Positions 34,741 to 42,040 of a stretch of 64,000 bases of DNA are shown here, one piece after another. This DNA is from Lactobacillus sp. GTDB lineage: Bacteria; Bacillota; Bacilli; Lactobacillales; Lactobacillaceae. Location: positions 1 to 64,000 of the forward strand of contig JALCQM010000004.1 in assembly GCA_022651245.1 (NCBI GenBank). Direction: 5' to 3'. The notes under the pieces are model-generated. The model was not told the DNA's origin. It saw nothing but the letters and a program-made list of their open reading frames with translations, and made no database searches. Position 1 is the stretch's first letter. Each line of letters begins with the position of its first letter. Both the position numbers and the translations under genes were made by a program.

Positions 34741-35568
34741 GTGAGTGATGGAGCATCAGCCATCGAGGGATGGATCAACAAGCTAGAGACCTTTGGAGTC
34801 ACTTGCCCGACTTGTGGCCATCAGCTTTACCGGCCAAAGGTGCTTAGCCGCCAGACTGGTCAGAAGATGGCAGGGGCGTGCCTGTCATGTGGCTACAAGC
34901 AGCCGCCTACTGAGAAGGCCGGTAAGACCAAAAAAGCCCCACAGCTGGAAGCTGAAGGGCGCAAGAATCGGACTATCGGGTACTACCTCAAATACAGCGT
35001 CTGGGCCAATGACAGCCTTATGAGCAAGGACTTCAGGAACTTCGCGACAGATACGCCAGGTCAAAAAGAGCTGCTGTACTACGGCCATGGCGTCGCTGAG
35101 CAGATTGTCCGGGGCCAAACCGTGCACGCGCTGCTATACGGCAACGTTGGCGTCGGCAAGAGTCACATCGCCAACGGCATTCTGGTGCAGATCCAGGTCG
35201 ATAGCAAGTGGACTAAGACCACCATGTTTGTGGACTGGCAGATGCTGATGAGCCGACGCAAGGCGGGGATGCACGACGGCCATGACGATGTGCGCGCCCA
35301 AATGGACGCAGTCATGACCGAGATCGGCAAGGCTGACGTCGTGGTGATCGATGACCTGGGCGCCGAGCGTGGCAGTGACTACGACGTTGATCTCGCCAAC
35401 GAGGTCTTCCGGCTGCGCGAGGACAAGAGTGTGATCGTCACCACCAACATGGGCGGGTCGGCACTTAAGGCTCGCTACGGCGATCTGACCATCAGCCGTA
35501 TGGCAGCCCATGGTCAAGGCAACTCTTACGCAGTCAAAAATATCAGTGATCAACGAAGGGAGAAATAA
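34741..35568 (+). CDS. DnaC-like helicase loader ATPase
   Basis: 275 residues. An N-terminal zinc ribbon (CPTCGH, CLSCG) is followed by an AAA+ ATPase with Walker A YGNVGVGKSH (~residues 135-143), Walker B VVVIDDLGAE and sensor I VTTN. It should load the replicative helicase at the iteron origin. GTG 34741 has AGGAGG upstream. Confidence 0.92.
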   Translation: MSDGASAIEGWINKLETFGVTCPTCGHQLYRPKVLSRQTGQKMAGACLSCGYKQPPTEKAGKTKKAPQLEAEGRKNRTIGYYLKYSVWANDSLMSKDFRNFATDTPGQKELLYYGHGVAEQIVRGQTVHALLYGNVGVGKSHIANGILVQIQVDSKWTKTTMFVDWQMLMSRRKAGMHDGHDDVRAQMDAVMTEIGKADVVVIDDLGAERGSDYDVDLANEVFRLREDKSVIVTTNMGGSALKARYGDLTISRMAAHGQGNSYAVKNISDQRREK

Positions 35569-35690
35569 TGAAACAGGTGATAAAACGATTCTTTTGCCAT
35601 CATGAATGGCGATGGGATAAGAACCAGGGGCTTTGGCCTACTGTTGAGCAATGTAAAAAGTGTGGCGCAAGACGCGTCAGGGGGCGGTAA
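35568..35690 (+). CDS. Small zinc-finger-like protein, 40 aa
   Basis: 40 residues with CHHEW and CKKCG, a likely small zinc knuckle of the kind frequent in phage early regions. Overlaps the loader stop by one base. Confidence 0.55.
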   Translation: MKQVIKRFFCHHEWRWDKNQGLWPTVEQCKKCGARRVRGR

Positions 35691-35692
35691 TC

Positions 35693-36433
35693 ATGGACAA
35701 AGAAGAACTGAAAAGTAAGCTGGCGGATCTGCTTGACCAAATGTACCACTCTGGATCGATAAGCTACGAGGGCGAGGACGATGGCTATCGCTTTGGTGGC
35801 GTGGACTTTAGCGAGGCCTTAAGCGCTGTACAGAGGCTTGTCGACAGCCTGGAAGATGGGCACAAGAAGCCGGAGCTACCGCGTGAAGTCGGTGAAGAGT
35901 TGGACAAAGGAGGTATCGCGATGAGCTTATATGCAGTAAAAAACGATAAAGATTGCTATTGGGATTTCGATAATCAGGGCTTTTATTCACCTCTCAACAA
36001 CGCTAGACGGAATACAACTTTCAAACTGGGTTTTGCCGAGGCCGTTTCCCAAGCAAACGGCGGTCACGTCGTCAAGCTAGGTGAGAAACCCGCACCGATC
36101 GTGGTGAGCGAGGCGGAAGCGGAGATGCTGGAAAAAGCGAAAACTGATTTTTATCCGGCAATTTCGATTGCGAGGTATACGGCAGTAGCCCGTGACCAAT
36201 ACCGCCTCATGTGCGCCTACGTCAACGGCTGGGTGGTCGAGAAGCCGAAGCTCTATTACGTCAAGGTGCCCCACGCGGAAGGCTGGGTATACATTAAGCG
36301 CTCTGACGGCAGTATACAGCCTTGTCGGGAAGATGATAGTTACCTTGAAGCGGCTCGCCAGTTCACCGCTGCCGAGATCGAGCGCTACGGTTTGCAGGAC
36401 TGCGAGAAAGTGGAGGTAAGCGATCATGAGTAA
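35693..36433 (+). CDS. DUF1642-type phage protein
   Basis: 246 residues. The C-terminal part (WVVEKPKLYYVKVPHAEGWVY and the ensuing Phe/Ala region) matches the DUF1642 proteins common in lactobacillar phages; the N-terminal ~75 residues are acidic and helical. Function unknown. ATG 35693 chosen after GGGGGCGG. Confidence 0.75.
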   Translation: MDKEELKSKLADLLDQMYHSGSISYEGEDDGYRFGGVDFSEALSAVQRLVDSLEDGHKKPELPREVGEELDKGGIAMSLYAVKNDKDCYWDFDNQGFYSPLNNARRNTTFKLGFAEAVSQANGGHVVKLGEKPAPIVVSEAEAEMLEKAKTDFYPAISIARYTAVARDQYRLMCAYVNGWVVEKPKLYYVKVPHAEGWVYIKRSDGSIQPCREDDSYLEAARQFTAAEIERYGLQDCEKVEVSDHE

Positions 36434-36773
36434 AGGGAAGGTTATCGGCTTCATCAATAATGACAAGTATGATGACGCTTTACTGGAACCGAGATGCATT
36501 CGGAGTGAGGACGCCGAAGGGGTTACCGACATCTACACGCTTCGACTACATCACAAGCCCGTCGAGAAGCGCTACGTCCTGCCGATGGAAGGGACGGATG
36601 ATGACGAAGGCGAGTATTTTTACTACGCATACAAATACAACGGTCGTTGGCTGGTAGATGAAACCGAAGCAGACCCGAGTTATACCAAGCCCACCGTCAC
36701 CCAAGCCGAAATAGACGCCGCGCCTGACTGGGTCAAGGCGATCACACCCGTGGAGGTGACCGACCATGACTAA
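36426..36773 (+). CDS. DUF1642-like small phage protein
   Basis: 115 residues containing KRYVLPM, WLVDETEADPSYTKPTVTQA and APDWVKAI, a pattern seen in shorter DUF1642-like paralogues. It overlaps both neighbours. Function unknown. Confidence 0.65.
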   Translation: MSKGKVIGFINNDKYDDALLEPRCIRSEDAEGVTDIYTLRLHHKPVEKRYVLPMEGTDDDEGEYFYYAYKYNGRWLVDETEADPSYTKPTVTQAEIDAAPDWVKAITPVEVTDHD

Positions 36774-36978
36774 GTATCTAGTTACGAACGGCAAGGGCGA
36801 ATACTACAGCCATCGCGGTGATGACTACGATTTTGGCGCACCGCGTCAATTCGCAACAAAATTCAGCACACGTAAGGACGCTAGGCAGATTGCCCGTCAA
36901 GGCAACATGTGGAATATTCTTGGCGGCGCACCAGACCGGTATACGAATCCTTATGAAGTAGTGGAGGTGAGGGACTGA
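36766..36978 (+). CDS. Hypothetical phage protein, 70 aa
   Basis: 70 basic residues (FSTRKDARQIARQGNMWNIL); tightly overlapped with neighbours. No family recognised. Confidence 0.65.
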   Translation: MTKYLVTNGKGEYYSHRGDDYDFGAPRQFATKFSTRKDARQIARQGNMWNILGGAPDRYTNPYEVVEVRD

Positions 36979-37265
36979 TGGCAATGAAGATTAACATCGG
37001 AGGTTACTCTTTACGTATGACCGCATACCGGCAAATTTCGGTTGGAAAACCGTACACCGACAAGCGAGGATACGAAGTGTTCCAAGGGGTGCGCTTTTTC
37101 AATGACATGGAGCGGGCCATTAAATACCTGGAAACTTGCTTGACACTTGAAAAAGACATCAGCACCGCCGAGGAGCTATTGGGGGCTCACAAACACGCAA
37201 TGTTTGTGATTGACAGTTGGCTCAAGGGTGAAGAACTGCCAGTCCCGGAGGTACGCGATGAGTAA
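36978..37265 (+). CDS. Hypothetical phage protein, 95 aa
   Basis: 95 residues, mixed alpha/beta (FFNDMERAIKYLETCLTLEK). GGAGGTGAGGG precedes the start, which overlaps the previous stop. Unknown function. Confidence 0.65.
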   Translation: MAMKINIGGYSLRMTAYRQISVGKPYTDKRGYEVFQGVRFFNDMERAIKYLETCLTLEKDISTAEELLGAHKHAMFVIDSWLKGEELPVPEVRDE

Positions 37266-37470
37266 ACGAGTGATGACCCAAACCGATGAGCTTTACGCGT
37301 TGGTCTCCGATGGCCATACCACCGGTCAAGTCTTCGAGACGCGGTTTAAGGGTGGGGTGGCTACGTATCGCACGTGGCTGATGGCCAACGCGGCCCGGCG
37401 TAAGAAGCATAAGCCAGAGTTGAAGATTGTGCGGTTCGTTCGAGATACGGAGGCCAACCATGACAATTAA
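37258..37470 (+). CDS. Hypothetical basic phage protein, HTH-like
   Basis: 70 residues with a possible small helix-turn-helix (MTQTDELYALVSDGHTTGQV). ATG 37258 follows GGAGGT and overlaps the upstream stop. Likely nucleic-acid binding, role unknown. Confidence 0.6.
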   Translation: MSKRVMTQTDELYALVSDGHTTGQVFETRFKGGVATYRTWLMANAARRKKHKPELKIVRFVRDTEANHDN

Positions 37471-37753
37471 TCCCGCAAACCTCACATGGCCAGAGCCTAA
37501 CCGCGTGGTGTGGTTTGACAGCGACGAGTCATACTGGGTGATGCTGTCAGACACAGAATTCCACCTTTACATCCATGATATGGGGCTTATAATCCCGCCG
37601 GACGAAGTTATTAATCGCATCCCATCGATGGTGAGACGTGGCAACTGGCGTTATCCGAGCCGCGCCGAAGTAATCGAAAGTGAGCAGCGCGACGGGGAGA
37701 ATGTCGAGAAGACCCTGGCCGTACTGGGGGAATATTTGGAGGAAGACAAATGA
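37460..37753 (+). CDS. Hypothetical phage protein, 97 aa
   Basis: 97 residues, beta-rich N-terminus (RVVWFDSDESYWVMLSDTEF) and acidic C-terminus. GGAGG lies before ATG 37460. Unknown function. Confidence 0.65.
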   Translation: MTINPANLTWPEPNRVVWFDSDESYWVMLSDTEFHLYIHDMGLIIPPDEVINRIPSMVRRGNWRYPSRAEVIESEQRDGENVEKTLAVLGEYLEEDK

Positions 37754-37950
37754 TGAAATCAGAGTTGCTTGATCTGTTGGAGGTTGCTAGCGACGCCGGG
37801 GTCTTATCGGCCACTGGTGCAATCTTGGAGAATTTTGACGCGCCCACGCCGGGAGTGCAGAAGCACGTTGACAATGCCACGGTGGAGATTAACAAGGCTT
37901 TAGAGATGGTTAGCGAATACCTTCAAGCAGAAGCGGAGGCTGATAAATGA
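37750..37950 (+). CDS. Hypothetical phage protein, 66 aa
   Basis: 66 residues, helical and acidic. Overlaps both neighbours by four bases (ATGA junctions). Unknown function. Confidence 0.6.
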   Translation: MMKSELLDLLEVASDAGVLSATGAILENFDAPTPGVQKHVDNATVEINKALEMVSEYLQAEAEADK

Positions 37951-38351
37951 TCGACATCATACAATCGGCATTAATCGTAGTCCTGTTTGGCTTGAATATC
38001 GCGCTAGCGCTCAAACTGTGGGTGATCACAGGAGACTGCGTGAAGATACGGGATTACCGAGATGGCCTGAGAGAACTCGAGCGCTCCAAAGCCGACGCCC
38101 ACGCTTATCTCAAGATTGGCGATGCCTGGGCGGTGATGAAAAAGCCACCACGATATGTCGGCAGTTTCTTCACCATGGGCAATAAGACCGATCGCCACGA
38201 TTTTGTAGGTGATGAGATCAGAACGGCCTATAAGCTACAGAGCCGTTGGGGTGGGGAGATTGTGTACCACAATCAGTGCCAAACCCCAGCCGATTGGCGG
38301 TGGGAAAGTCGTTCTCATAACGCTTTACACGATGAGGAGGCCAACAAGTGA
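37947..38351 (+). CDS. Phage protein with N-terminal membrane helix
   Basis: 134 residues: one membrane helix (~5-27, IQSALIVVLFGLNIALALKL), then a soluble charged domain. Unknown function. Confidence 0.6.
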   Translation: MIDIIQSALIVVLFGLNIALALKLWVITGDCVKIRDYRDGLRELERSKADAHAYLKIGDAWAVMKKPPRYVGSFFTMGNKTDRHDFVGDEIRTAYKLQSRWGGEIVYHNQCQTPADWRWESRSHNALHDEEANK

Positions 38352-38590
38352 GAACTTTAGCATTCATATTTTGGATAGTCGCCGTCACGGAGCCTCTTTT
38401 TACAGGCGTGAAGCTGCTATCGATGCAGACGTTAGTAGTGGTGGCCTTTGCAATCCTGATGGAGCTTTTCCACATTGGCGACGAGCTACACAAGCAGAGC
38501 GAGTCGATGGCTGACTACAGAATCGTCAAAGGCCTTATCGAGGAGATTGAGGAGGCGAGCGAGGATGAAAGCACCGACGGCGATAAATAA
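38348..38590 (+). CDS. Small membrane protein, 80 aa
   Basis: Two hydrophobic segments (LAFIFWIVAV and TLVVVAFAILMELF) and an acidic C-terminal helix. GTG 38348 overlaps the previous stop behind GAGGAGG. Unknown function. Confidence 0.6.
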   Translation: MRTLAFIFWIVAVTEPLFTGVKLLSMQTLVVVAFAILMELFHIGDELHKQSESMADYRIVKGLIEEIEEASEDESTDGDK

Positions 38591-39032
38591 GCGCGGTACA
38601 AAGGTTTACCTTGACGGATACACCTTTGACAGTCAAAAAGAGGCGGACTTTTACCAGCACTTCATTAAGGACTGTGGCTTCGTTTATCGAGTGCATCCGC
38701 GATTCGTCTTACAGCCACTGATGCCGATCGAAGGCACAGCCAAGATGAGCCAAGTCGCCTACACGCCGGACTTCGTCGTTTTTGACGAGTATAAGGACAT
38801 GATGCACGTGTACGACGTCAAAAACTCATTTGGCGCTTATGGGATCGACACTGGGAACCGGCTGAGGTTCAAGTGGTTTACGGCGATGTTTAAAATCCCT
38901 GTCGAGGCCGTGGTCGTGCGCGCTCACGACTTCAAGACGATCGCGCAGGGTGTTACCAAACCACTAAACGAGAAAGCCCCGCTCATCAGGCGGGACGTCA
39001 ATTACCGGTGGCAAGAGGCCACCGCATACTAG
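38565..39032 (+). CDS. DUF1064-type putative endonuclease
   Basis: 155 residues with the order TFDSQKEADFYQ, YTPDFVVFDEYK and VYDVKN, which gives an E...D...D-x-K set of the PD-(D/E)XK type found in DUF1064 phage proteins. They are thought to act on branched DNA or in recombination. ATG 38565 sits in the end of the preceding gene behind GGAGG. Confidence 0.75.
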   Translation: MKAPTAINKRGTKVYLDGYTFDSQKEADFYQHFIKDCGFVYRVHPRFVLQPLMPIEGTAKMSQVAYTPDFVVFDEYKDMMHVYDVKNSFGAYGIDTGNRLRFKWFTAMFKIPVEAVVVRAHDFKTIAQGVTKPLNEKAPLIRRDVNYRWQEATAY

Positions 39033-39043
39033 GAGGAATTACT

Positions 39044-39328
39044 ATGACTGAAATTAAAGATAATAGCATTGATGTGTATGGCTACATTGTCAATACAGCT
39101 GAAAAACAATCAAAAGACGGTCAATTCGTCGAGATCAAGCTCCAAGTCGATGCCAAGCTTTTAGACGGTAAGCGTGATGCTTTAGCTGCCGCAATCGCCG
39201 ACATGGTCTTTGTCAAGATCACACCTCGCCAGACCGAACTCAAGACTGACACAGACAATCAGTCACAGGGCCCACGCGACGTGACACCGGCTGACGGCCA
39301 GACTGAGTTGATCGAGGGTGAAGCCTGA
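39044..39328 (+). CDS. Hypothetical phage protein, 94 aa
   Basis: 94 residues, beta-rich (SIDVYGYIVNTAEKQSKDG), which could be a small OB-like fold, though this is a guess from pattern. AGGAGGAAT precedes ATG 39044. Unknown function. Confidence 0.65.
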   Translation: MTEIKDNSIDVYGYIVNTAEKQSKDGQFVEIKLQVDAKLLDGKRDALAAAIADMVFVKITPRQTELKTDTDNQSQGPRDVTPADGQTELIEGEA

Positions 39329-39552
39329 TGCGAACCCTGTCAGAGATTCGGGAAGCGCACCCCGATTGGAACGTCAACCCCACGCCACGTATGGGATCAC
39401 TAGTCAACTGCGCTGACTGTGGCAAGCGCGTCGAGTTTGGCCGCACCTACACGTCACTCGAAGCCTTTACTGACGGCGGAGCGTTTGGCCTGCCGGTGTG
39501 TGGCGAGTGCTACACCAAGGAATTGCATCGCCGAGGTGAGCGCAATGGGTAA
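39328..39552 (+). CDS. Small zinc-ribbon protein, 74 aa
   Basis: 74 residues with CADCGK and CGECY, a clear four-cysteine zinc ribbon. It starts at the last base of the previous stop. Role unknown. Confidence 0.65.
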   Translation: MRTLSEIREAHPDWNVNPTPRMGSLVNCADCGKRVEFGRTYTSLEAFTDGGAFGLPVCGECYTKELHRRGERNG

Positions 39553-39706
39553 AAAGGGGCAACGGCTTAAGACAAGGCGACGCAAGCTACGCGCTGGACG
39601 TGAGGCCAACCAGGCTAAGATCCAGGCTGGTGACACGCTTATGGGAAAGAAGCCAAGCGCGCCACACTGGGGCTTTGACAGTGCTTTGTCCCAAAGCAAA
39701 AAATAG
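39545..39706 (+). CDS. Small basic protein, 53 aa
   Basis: 53 residues, very Arg/Lys-rich (KKGQRLKTRRRKLRAGRE), probably nucleic-acid binding. Overlaps the zinc-ribbon gene by eight bases. Confidence 0.55.
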   Translation: MGKKGQRLKTRRRKLRAGREANQAKIQAGDTLMGKKPSAPHWGFDSALSQSKK

Positions 39707-39785
39707 GCACAAAAATGGGACACCCCGAAGAGCGTCCCTTACTAGAAAAACCAGCAACTTATTCTAGCATAAGGAGTGGCAAAAC

Positions 39786-40223
39786 TTGGGGTTGTTTCCA
39801 GAAATTGATGAAAAAGCGAGCTGTGCTAAAGCTCGGCGCGAGCTCAAGAAGTATCGGCACTACGCTCGGATGGCGGGCCGTCCTTTGGCTGACCTTAAGT
39901 CGCCCTCTGTGGACGGGATGCCTAAGGCAAAGTCCTTTCAAAATGGCGTCGAAGCGTCACTTGTCGAACGGCTCGATAAGGTGATGGACGCAGAGGCCCA
40001 TCTTGGGGTGATCGACAACGCCCTCGCCTTGTGCAAGTACCAAAGCAGGTGGGTGCTGTACTTTTCCTACTGCACGCCTGAAGACCTGGCACTGTGGCAA
40101 GTAGCCGAGCGAGCCGGTGCTGGCAACGTGGGTACTTTGAAGCGGCAAAAGGCGGCGGCACTACTTGAGTTCGCTGAAGCCTATCCAAACCACGAGCTGA
40201 TCGTACTGAAAGATGAGACTTAG
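39786..40223 (+). CDS. arpU: ArpU-family late transcription regulator
   Basis: 145 residues of the ArpU/autolysin-regulator type (ARRELKKYRHYARMAG near the start, sigma-like C-terminal helices DLALWQVAERAGAGNVGTLKR). In related phages this protein switches on the late genes. TTG 39786 is preceded by AAGGAGTGG. It is the last early gene, directly before the structured region and the packaging genes. Confidence 0.82.
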   Translation: MGLFPEIDEKASCAKARRELKKYRHYARMAGRPLADLKSPSVDGMPKAKSFQNGVEASLVERLDKVMDAEAHLGVIDNALALCKYQSRWVLYFSYCTPEDLALWQVAERAGAGNVGTLKRQKAAALLEFAEAYPNHELIVLKDET

Positions 40224-40284
40224 ATGCTACTTTTGAGTGACTAATTTGCAACTAAGAAGGAACCACATGAATGGGATTCACTGT

Positions 40285-40725
40285 TATATTGATAGAGTCA
40301 GATAGCTAGGAGCAAAGCTATCCGGTCGGCGGGCTGCCGAAGGCTCGTCGATCTTTGCCTCGGTGTGTGGGCAGGGCCAAAACAAATCTACTTAAGGATG
40401 TGTGGAAAGCCTCTTATCCTCTATAGCACACAGGCTAGCAGTGGGCCGAACCGCTGTTAGTCATACGTCTCTGCGTGTGGACGCAAAAAAATCAAGGGAG
40501 GTAATTCCCCTTGAAAATCTGATGAGCGCGCAAACCGGCGGTCGGGTCAAACTGCCGCCGGCTATTGCCTCGGCACGTGGGCAACTCATACACAAGCAAA
40601 AATGTGGATGACTCCTCCTTTAGATACAGCGTGCACAGTTTTATCCTTGCGGCCGCCGGCGGAAAACGGTCAGGCCCCAGCATATACATGGCGTCGGAGC
40701 GTAGGCTTGCGGCGCTTTTATTTTG
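40285..40725 (+). ncRNA. Candidate large structured phage RNA
   Basis: This part of a ~520-bp gene-poor stretch (40224-40745) is packed with stems: GATAGCT/AGCTATC (40301-40322), a pseudoknot-like pair set (40400-40404 with 40427-40431; 40408-40412 with 40432-40436), CAGTGG/CCGCTG, GCGT/ACGC, CAAGGG/CCCTTG (40493-40513) and CCGGCGG/CCGCCGG. A 19-nt element TTGCCTCGG-N3-GTGGGCA occurs twice (40355-40373 and 40565-40583), each time after a GC-rich hairpin. It ends in a terminator-like stem with T-rich tail (40691-40725). Size and position between late regulator and terminase recall the GOLLD/ROOL class of phage RNAs, but identity is not proven. Confidence 0.5.
40691..40725 (+). terminator. Terminator-like hairpin at the end of the RNA region
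   Basis: GCGTCG/CGGCGC (one G-U pair) followed by TTTTATTTT. Confidence 0.45.
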
Positions 40726-40745
40726 CAAACAATCGGGTGATTCCC

Positions 40746-40937
40746 ATGAGCATGATAAAAACTAGCTGCGGATACATGACCTACCAAGAGTGGGCGATGA
40801 TCTGCCGCATTAGTAAGCAAGAAGAGAGGGAGCATAAGTATGGACGTCAACGAGATGCTCGGAGTGCGAGAGTCATATCAAGCACCAAGCAAGCTGATGG
40901 AGATTCTGCGCGACGAAGGGAAGACGGACAACTCTGA
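40746..40937 (+). CDS. Possible small protein before the HNH gene
   Basis: 63 residues. The first half (GYMTYQEWAMICRISKQEE) looks like coding sequence, but the second half overlaps the gene at 40840 in another frame and is Arg-rich low-complexity. The ribosome site is weak. Kept as a low-confidence entry. Confidence 0.3.
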   Translation: MSMIKTSCGYMTYQEWAMICRISKQEEREHKYGRQRDARSARVISSTKQADGDSARRREDGQL

Positions 40938-40950
40938 TGCCAAAGGTTAG
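40840..40950 (+). CDS. Small phage protein before the HNH gene, 36 aa
   Basis: 36 residues (MDVNEMLGVRESYQAPSKLM). The ribosome site GAGAGGGAG precedes ATG 40840, and the stop overlaps the HNH start. Short proteins with such a sequence precede HNH genes in related phages, as far as I recall. Role unknown. Confidence 0.55.
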   Translation: MDVNEMLGVRESYQAPSKLMEILRDEGKTDNSDAKG

Positions 40951-41464
40951 ACGATGCCGTGCCACTGGCTGTCATGCTATGTGTGAGGTACCGCACTGGT
41001 ACTGTGCTAAGCACATAGACCAAGAGGATGCCTACCTTGAGACCAGACAGCGATGGGCACGAGGACATGAGGCCAGTTACCAGCATAAGTACAACCGAGT
41101 CAACCGTAACCGAAGTGAGGACAAGAGAGAGCAGTATGCTTTCTACAAGTCGAGGGAGTGGCAGTCGTTGAGGCGAGCAGTGCTCGACCGCGACAACCAT
41201 CTTGACCAGTATGCTTTTAAAGCTGGCCTGATTGTCCAGGCTACCACGGTGGACCATATAGTCCCTATAGAAGTGGCACCAGAGCTGCGCGACGATCCCG
41301 ACAATCTCATCGCTTGCACGAGCCGGACGAACCGAATCAAGACGCAGTGGGAGCAGGATTATTACGGAACCGGCGCCGCAAATCGTTTGACTGGCGCGCC
41401 GTGGATTCGCAAAGCTGCTGACCTGCCAATAAATTTTGATCCCCCCGCCCCGTTGCGAGAGTAG
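40937..41464 (+). CDS. HNH endonuclease, packaging module
   Basis: 175 residues. Zinc ligands near the N-terminus (CRATGCHAMC, CAKH) and the HNH core VDHIVPIE (His of the first motif), DPDNLIAC and the following NRIKTQWE. HNH proteins next to terminase genes assist cos cleavage in many siphoviruses. It precedes the terminase genes by ~100 bp. Confidence 0.9.
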   Translation: MPKVRRCRATGCHAMCEVPHWYCAKHIDQEDAYLETRQRWARGHEASYQHKYNRVNRNRSEDKREQYAFYKSREWQSLRRAVLDRDNHLDQYAFKAGLIVQATTVDHIVPIEVAPELRDDPDNLIACTSRTNRIKTQWEQDYYGTGAANRLTGAPWIRKAADLPINFDPPAPLRE

Positions 41465-41560
41465 GAGGAGCGCACACACAGTCGTCATCTCGCATAAAAG
41501 CGTCGACTCAGAACATTTACCCCACCGGGGCTGGCCACGAATGGACGGGAGGTGATTCCG
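41465..41560. other. HNH-terminase gap, candidate cos region
   Basis: A 96-bp gene-free interval that includes CCCCACCGGGG, an imperfect palindrome, between HNH and small terminase genes. In HK97-type cos phages the cos site usually lies here. The nick positions cannot be read from the sequence. Confidence 0.35.
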
Positions 41561-42040
41561 GTGGTCAAAAAGTCATGGAACGAACAAAACGGGGGTCATC
41601 TCTCTTATGACCCGCCAGCACACCTGGGAGCGATCGCGGCCGCAATGTGGCGCAAGATCGTTCCCTTTTTAGAAGTCCGAGGGAGCGACGTCCAGCGCAT
41701 CGATCAGAACCTGGTCGAGATGTACTGCGCCCAATATGAGATCTACCGCAAGGCCTATCAGTCGATACGAGACGAAGGTGCCCAGGTGACGATCACGAAG
41801 TCGGTGCAGAACTCACGCGGCGAGATCATCGGCACTGACATGGTCGCAATCCGGCGCAATCCGGCTACGTCAATCTTCAACGACGCGGTGAAGCAACTCA
41901 CGGCCATAGGAGGCCAGCTGGGGCTGTCTCCGAAGTCCCGGGCAGAACTAGCCGACATGGTCGGTGACGGCTCTGACACGGACGGTTTGGACGTAGCAAA
42001 GGCACTCAGTCGCTTTATGGGAAAAGAGGCTAAGCAATGA
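41561..42040 (+). CDS. terS: Terminase small subunit (P27-like)
   Basis: 159 residues of the P27 terminase small subunit type: DVQRIDQNLVEMYCAQYEIY (helical DNA-binding part) and NPATSIFNDAVKQLTAIGGQLGLSP (typical C-terminal motif). It recognises cos and hands DNA to TerL. GTG 41561 has GGGAGGTGA upstream; GTG 41552 is in frame. It overlaps terL by four bases. Confidence 0.9.
   Translation: MVKKSWNEQNGGHLSYDPPAHLGAIAAAMWRKIVPFLEVRGSDVQRIDQNLVEMYCAQYEIYRKAYQSIRDEGAQVTITKSVQNSRGEIIGTDMVAIRRNPATSIFNDAVKQLTAIGGQLGLSPKSRAELADMVGDGSDTDGLDVAKALSRFMGKEAKQ

Noticed and set aside
39715..39984. An 89-codon frame overlapping the ArpU-type gene
   Set aside because: No ribosome site, and the overlapping frame encodes a recognisable ArpU protein.
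40565..40765. Small open frames in the structured region
   Set aside because: No ribosome sites, frames cross obvious RNA stems, and the encoded sequences have no family features.
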